Shown here piece after piece: positions 14,035 to 18,069 of a stretch of DNA of 18,069 nt (position 1 is its first letter; each line of letters begins with the position of its first letter). The position numbers were made by a program, and so were the translations under genes. The DNA comes from DASXAQ01 sp036406615 (GTDB taxonomy: Bacteria > Actinomycetota > UBA4738). The stretch spans positions 1 to 18,069 of the forward strand of contig DASXAQ010000119.1 of NCBI GenBank assembly GCA_036406615.1. The letters run 5' to 3'. A model generated the notes under the pieces. It had not been told where the DNA came from and searched no databases. It saw nothing but the letters and a program-made list of their open reading frames with translations.

Positions 14035-14448
14035 TCAGCCGTCGTTGCGGTCGTGGCCCGGGCCGTCGTCGTGTCCATCGCGGCCGTGGTCGTCCGCGCC
14101 ACGGTTGCGGCCGTGGTCGTCGGCGCCACGGTTGCGCCCGTGGTCATCCCTGCCATGGTTCCGGCCGTGGTCGTCGCCCAGGATGGCTTCGGCGGCCTCG
14201 TCGGCTGCCTCGCGGGCCGCCTCGTTCTCCCCCTCGGCGACTCGCCCACGCGCCTCGACCTCGCGCCCGCGCGCCTCCCCCTCGCGGCCACGGTCGTCGG
14301 CAACCCGCACGGCCGCCGGACGCGTGGTCCTGCCGTCCTGGGGCGTTGCCGAGCCGCTGCCGGAGCTCGCGGCCGCCACGCCGCCCGCCGTCGCGAGCGT
14401 GAGCGCGCCCACGCCCCCGACTAGAACCCGCTTCCACACCTTGGTCAT
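14035..14448 (-). CDS. Exported Asp/His/Arg-rich repeat protein
   Basis: A 137-residue secreted low-complexity protein with no homologue I recognise. The signal peptide runs from MTKVWKRVLVGGVGAL to about GGVAAA (residues 1-28). A short Ser/Gly segment and a charged helix-prone stretch rich in Arg, Glu and Ala follow. The C-terminal third is built of 9-residue units DDHGRNRGA repeated about four times and ends in GHDDGPGHDRNDG. The density of Asp and His suggests divalent metal binding, but this is inference. A strong binding site, GGAGGGAGGAAG, directly precedes the ATG. A TATCGT -10 box (14499-14494) and three 11-bp repeats (14532-14564) lie upstream, pointing to control by the adjacent two-component system. 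Confidence 0.75.
   Translation of the reverse strand: MTKVWKRVLVGGVGALTLATAGGVAAASSGSGSATPQDGRTTRPAAVRVADDRGREGEARGREVEARGRVAEGENEAAREAADEAAEAILGDDHGRNHGRDDHGRNRGADDHGRNRGADDHGRDGHDDGPGHDRNDG
14080..14187 (-). repeat. 27-bp tandem repeat encoding a 9-residue unit
   Basis: Units start at 14080, 14107, 14134 and 14161. The first two differ at one base and the last two are more diverged. Each encodes a DDHGRNRGA-like nonapeptide within the exported protein. The near-identity of the first two copies suggests recent expansion, so copy number may vary between strains. Confidence 0.85.
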
Positions 14449-14493
14449 CGCTTCCTCCCTCCGTCGGGTCGCCTGTCGAACCGAACACCAACG

Positions 14494-14499
14494 ACGATA
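14494..14499 (-). promoter_or_regulatory. -10 element of the Asp/His-repeat protein gene
   Basis: TATCGT on the reverse strand about 45 bases before ATG 14448. No -35 consensus is seen, as expected for an activator-dependent promoter. The repeat operator begins 32 bases further upstream. Confidence 0.4.
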
Positions 14500-14531
14500 G
14501 GAGGGGGGGTTTCAGGAGACGCCCTGCTCGC

Positions 14532-14564
14532 GGTGAGGCTCCGGTAAGGCTTGGGTTAGATGAT
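14532..14564 (-). promoter_or_regulatory. Triple 11-bp direct repeat, candidate response-regulator operator
   Basis: Three head-to-tail units start at 14532, 14543 and 14554: GGTGAGGCTCC, GGTAAGGCTTG and GGTTAGATGAT (plus-strand reading). The first two match at 8 of 11 positions, and all three share GGTnAG. Direct repeats with 11-bp phasing are the standard binding pattern of OmpR/PhoB-family regulators, and such a regulator is encoded at 16566-17279. The array sits between two exported-protein genes, 84-116 bases before ATG 14448. Confidence 0.65.
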
Positions 14565-14604
14565 GTCTTTCGTGCCGGCAGCTGGGCGCCGGACACGCGC
14601 GAGG

Positions 14605-14991
14605 CTAGTCGTCGCCGCCTCCGCCGTGCCCGCCGCCGCCGGATCCGCCCGAGCTGCCCGACCCGCCAGAGTCTCCCGAGCCGCCCGGCGTCGAGCCCGA
14701 ACCACCCGACGACCCGCCCTTGTCGTCGGCGCCGCCGCCGGACCCACCGGAGTTGCCGGACCCGCCGTGGTCGTCCGCCGACGGGCTGGCGGACGGGGTG
14801 GCTTTCGGGCGCGGCGTCGCGGTGGCCGTCGCCTTCGGCGAAGGCGACGTTCCCTGGGACTCGACGCTGACCACGGGAATGGTCGCGGCGCCGAGCGACG
14901 GGGCGCTGATCGCGTACGTCGCGAGCATCATGCCGGCCGGCAGCAGCACGGCGGCGGCCGCGAGCGCGACGATCCGGGCTCTTCCACTCAT
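14605..14991 (-). CDS. Exported Gly/Ser-rich low-complexity protein
   Basis: A 128-residue protein. A hydrophobic N-terminal segment (about 6-30, RIVALAAAAVLLPAGMMLATYAI) serves as signal peptide or membrane anchor. A short region ATIPVVSVESQGTS is followed by a Pro/Ser/Thr spacer with PSPKATATATPRPK. The tail of about 55 residues is almost only Gly, Ser, Asp and some His, ending GGGGHGGGGDD. It looks like a wall-spanning surface protein with a flexible tail; no catalytic domain is visible. The ATG at 14991 is six bases after a TACGGT -10 box (leaderless). A triple 11-bp repeat starts 35 bases upstream and overlaps the end of the kinase gene. Confidence 0.72.
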   Translation of the reverse strand: MSGRARIVALAAAAVLLPAGMMLATYAISAPSLGAATIPVVSVESQGTSPSPKATATATPRPKATPSASPSADDHGGSGNSGGSGGGADDKGGSSGGSGSTPGGSGDSGGSGSSGGSGGGGHGGGGDD

Positions 14992-14997
14992 GTTCGG

Positions 14998-15003
14998 ACC
15001 GTA
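14998..15003 (-). promoter_or_regulatory. -10 element of the Gly/Ser-rich protein gene
   Basis: TACGGT on the reverse strand, ending six bases before ATG 14991. No -35 box is seen; instead the 11-bp repeats begin at about -35, the usual position for a class II activator. Confidence 0.45.
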
Positions 15004-15038
15004 CCAGCCCCGCGCGGAAGCATTCGGTCGTCCCTCGG

Positions 15039-16562
<1,524 letters not shown>

Positions 16563-16565
16563 GGC

Positions 16566-17279
16566 TCAGCCGGCGGAGCCGGCCAGCTCCTCGGGGGACG
16601 AGAAGCGAAAGCCGACGCCGCGCACCGTTCGGATGTAGCGCGGCTCGGCGGGGTCGTCTCCCAGCTTCTTTCGCAACGAGCTCACGTGCACGTCCAGCGT
16701 CTTGGTGGACCCGAACCAGTTCGGCTCCCAGACCTCGTCCATGAGGTCGGTGCGCGTCACGACCCGGCCGGCCCCTTCCAGCAGCATGCGCAGCAGGTCG
16801 AACTCCTTCAGGGTCAGCTCGAGGGGCTCGCCGGCTCGGCTGGCCGTGCGGGTGTCCAGGTTCATGTCGATGTCGCCGACGTGCAGCACGGGTTCCGAGG
16901 GCGCGGAGGCCGTCGACGAACGACGCAGCACGGCCCGGATCCTCGCCAGCAGCTCCGCGGAGCGAAACGGCTTGATGATGTAGTCGTCGGCGCCGAGCTC
17001 CAGCCCGACGACCGTGTCCATCTCCTCACCTCGCGCCGTGACCATCAGCACGGGGGTTCGGGACATGCCCCGGATCTGGCGCAGGACGTCGCGCCCGTCT
17101 CCGTCGGGCAGCATGACGTCCAACAGCACCAGGTCCGGCTGGGTCTCGCGGAAGCGCTCGAGCGCGTCGCCGGCGGTCTCCGCGACGGTGGTCGCGTACC
17201 CCTCGCGCTCCAGGGCGGCCGCGAGCGGCTCGGAGATCGAGGCCTCGTCCTCCACCACCAGGATGCGCCGTCGCGCCAT
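16566..17279 (-). CDS. OmpR/PhoB-family response regulator, RegX3-like
   Basis: A 237-residue regulator. The receiver domain (about 4-120) has the acidic pair E10-D11, phosphoacceptor D54 in LVLLDVMLPDGDG, T81 in VTARG, and K103 in DDYIIKPF. A winged-helix DNA-binding domain (about 138-228) has LTLKEFDLLRMLLEGAGRVVTRTDLMDEVW and RTVRGVGFRF. Overall it resembles actinobacterial RegX3/PhoP regulators. I chose ATG 17279 (MARRRILVVEDE) as the canonical N-terminus; longer in-frame starts add unconserved residues. It is co-transcribed with the kinase and probably binds the 11-bp direct repeats found upstream of the nearby exported-protein genes. Confidence 0.95.
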   Translation of the reverse strand: MARRRILVVEDEASISEPLAAALEREGYATTVAETAGDALERFRETQPDLVLLDVMLPDGDGRDVLRQIRGMSRTPVLMVTARGEEMDTVVGLELGADDYIIKPFRSAELLARIRAVLRRSSTASAPSEPVLHVGDIDMNLDTRTASRAGEPLELTLKEFDLLRMLLEGAGRVVTRTDLMDEVWEPNWFGSTKTLDVHVSSLRKKLGDDPAEPRYIRTVRGVGFRFSSPEELAGSAG

Positions 17280-17289
17280 GGTGTCCAAG

Positions 17290-17295
17290 AGCCTA
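17290..17295 (-). promoter_or_regulatory. -10 element of the regulator-kinase operon
   Basis: TAGGCT on the reverse strand, ten bases before ATG 17279, with no Shine-Dalgarno. A weak pair of 11-bp-spaced motifs (CCTTCC 17381-17386, CTTACC 17392-17397) lies about 90 bases upstream and could serve autoregulation. Confidence 0.35.
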
Positions 17296-17438
17296 TCCGG
17301 TGCCGCCATCTGCGGGTTCGCGTCGTTCATCACGACGAAGGTAGGCGCCCACGTGCGGGTGGGGACGCCCGCGACGGCCACCTTCCGTTTCCTTACCGAT
17401 GCCTGGGTCGATCTTGGTTCGCGGGCGCCGACCCCGCC

Positions 17439-17457
17439 GGTAGCCCTCCCGTAGACC
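17439..17457 (+). promoter_or_regulatory. Promoter region and weak 11-bp repeat before the secreted 129-aa protein
   Basis: GGTAGC at 17439 and CGTAGA at 17450 are 11 bases apart and share GTAG. TAGACC (17452-17457) may also be the -10 box, giving a leader of about 35 bases that contains the strong binding site AAAGGGGAGG. Whether the repeat is an operator or just promoter sequence is uncertain. Confidence 0.35.
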
Positions 17458-17499
17458 AAGGCAAGCTCGTCCGAGGGGACGGGGAAAGGGGAGGTCATC

Positions 17500-17889
17500 A
17501 TGATGAAGGCGCTCAGGCTTGGGCTGGCGAGCACGCTCGCCCTGGCCGTGCTGTCGGTTGCGCCCGCCGCGTTCGCGAGTCACGGCGGGGGCCACGAAAC
17601 GAGCGGCTCGTGCTCGGGCACGTCGGACTGGAAGCTCAAGCTCAGTCCCGAGGACGGCCGCATCGAGGTCGAGTTCGAGGTCGACCAGAACGTCGTCGGC
17701 GACACCTGGGGTGTCCGCATGCGCGACAACGGCGTGATGTTCTTCAAGGGACAGGCCACGACGGAGGCGCCGAGCGGCTCCTTCGAGGTCCGCGTGCTCG
17801 CCGACAACCAGCCGGGCACGGACAAGATCCAGGCCCAGGCGAAGAACCTGTCAACCGGTGAGATCTGCTCGGGTACCGGCTCCATCTGA
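17500..17889 (+). CDS. Small secreted protein with a two-cysteine beta-rich domain
   Basis: A 129-residue exported protein. The signal peptide ends at about LSVAPAAFA and the mature protein begins SHGGGHE. The mature part is a compact domain rich in predicted beta strands: DWKLKLSPEDGRIEVEFEVD, WGVRMRDNGVMFFKG and GSFEVRVLADNQ. It starts and ends with single cysteines (GSCSG and EICSG) placed to form a disulfide. The pattern recalls uncharacterised secreted actinobacterial proteins; I know no function. ATG 17500 and 17503 are both possible after AAAGGGGAGG (17485-17494). It is divergent from the response-regulator gene across 220 bases and ends at a strong terminator. Confidence 0.82.
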   Translation: MMKALRLGLASTLALAVLSVAPAAFASHGGGHETSGSCSGTSDWKLKLSPEDGRIEVEFEVDQNVVGDTWGVRMRDNGVMFFKGQATTEAPSGSFEVRVLADNQPGTDKIQAQAKNLSTGEICSGTGSI

Positions 17890-17918
17890 TACATCCCCTC
17901 GCCGGGCAGGTCCAACCA

Positions 17919-17958
17919 CGCGGCGCAGGCCCCACGCAACTCCGGGGCCTGCGCCGCG
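17919..17958 (+). terminator. Terminator after the secreted 129-aa protein
   Basis: A perfect 15-bp GC-rich inverted repeat (arms 17919-17933 and 17944-17958, core GCGCAGGCCCC/GGGGCCTGCGC) around a 10-base loop, followed by CCTCTTTG. It starts 30 bases after the stop codon. Confidence 0.82.
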
Positions 17959-18043
17959 CCTCTTTGCAAGCCACGCGGGGCTGCGGCTTCGTGCGGAAGG
18001 GACGGGTATATGCTCGTGGGTCTCGCCGAAAGGGGCCGGAAAG

Positions 18044-18069
18044 GTGCGAACGGGCACGAGATGGGCGGT
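18044..18069 (+). CDS. 5' end of an unidentified rightward gene (partial)
   Basis: GTG at 18044 follows AAAGGGG (18029-18035) with eight bases between, and the frame stays open to the edge (VRTGTRWA). A -10-like TATGCT lies at 18009-18014. The fragment is too short to identify. Confidence 0.35.

Noticed and set aside
17381..17397. Third 11-bp repeat site upstream of the response regulator
   Set aside because: Only two units, CCTTCC and CTTACC, matching at four of six positions; too weak to annotate as an operator on its own.

Overview
This window reads as chromosomal DNA from a high-GC actinobacterium. The evidence is very GC-rich codon third positions, many GTG starts, a stand-alone groEL under a CIRCE element, several protein families typical of Actinomycetota (a 63-aa WRYL-type protein, DUF309, a DUF5995-like protein, a RegX3-like two-component pair), and many genes whose start codon lies 6-10 bases after a -10 hexamer with no Shine-Dalgarno sequence, as in leaderless mRNAs. 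A deep-branching or uncultured lineage is possible, because several proteins are divergent members of their families. This placement is inference. I saw no phage, transposon, CRISPR array, rRNA or tRNA.

Layout. Positions 1-2126 hold the start of a leftward gene, a roughly 300-base non-coding stretch, and groEL with promoter, CIRCE operator and a strong terminator. Positions 2188-5382 hold a GyrI-like ligand-binding protein, then leftward genes for a PLP-dependent dehydratase, a glyoxalase-like (VOC) protein and a coiled-coil NlpC/P60 peptidoglycan hydrolase. Positions 5532-8295 hold a lone atypical receiver protein, a second exported NlpC/P60 enzyme with SLH-like repeats, an Fpg/Nei DNA glycosylase and a small conserved protein. 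Positions 8313-13945 are mixed housekeeping and accessory genes: an NmrA-like oxidoreductase and a divergent GroES-like protein (leftward), a PrmC/HemK-like methyltransferase, a 38-aa membrane microprotein, an aldo/keto reductase, a Nudix hydrolase, a small two-helix membrane protein, DUF309 and a DUF5995-like protein. Positions 14035-17889 form the most distinctive block: an OmpR-family response regulator and a sensor kinase, followed on the same strand by two exported low-complexity proteins (one Gly/Ser-rich, one with 9-residue Asp-His-Gly-Arg repeats). A third small secreted protein is divergent on the other side.

How the parts may work together. Upstream of each of the two low-complexity exported proteins lie three GGT-headed units spaced exactly 11 bp apart, the pattern bound by OmpR/PhoB-type regulators. 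A weaker two-unit version precedes the third secreted protein. The simplest reading is that the two-component pair controls a small local set of exported proteins at the cell surface. This is the best candidate for an undescribed system here. Elsewhere, the two NlpC/P60 enzymes flank the receiver gene, suggesting a cell-wall remodelling neighbourhood.
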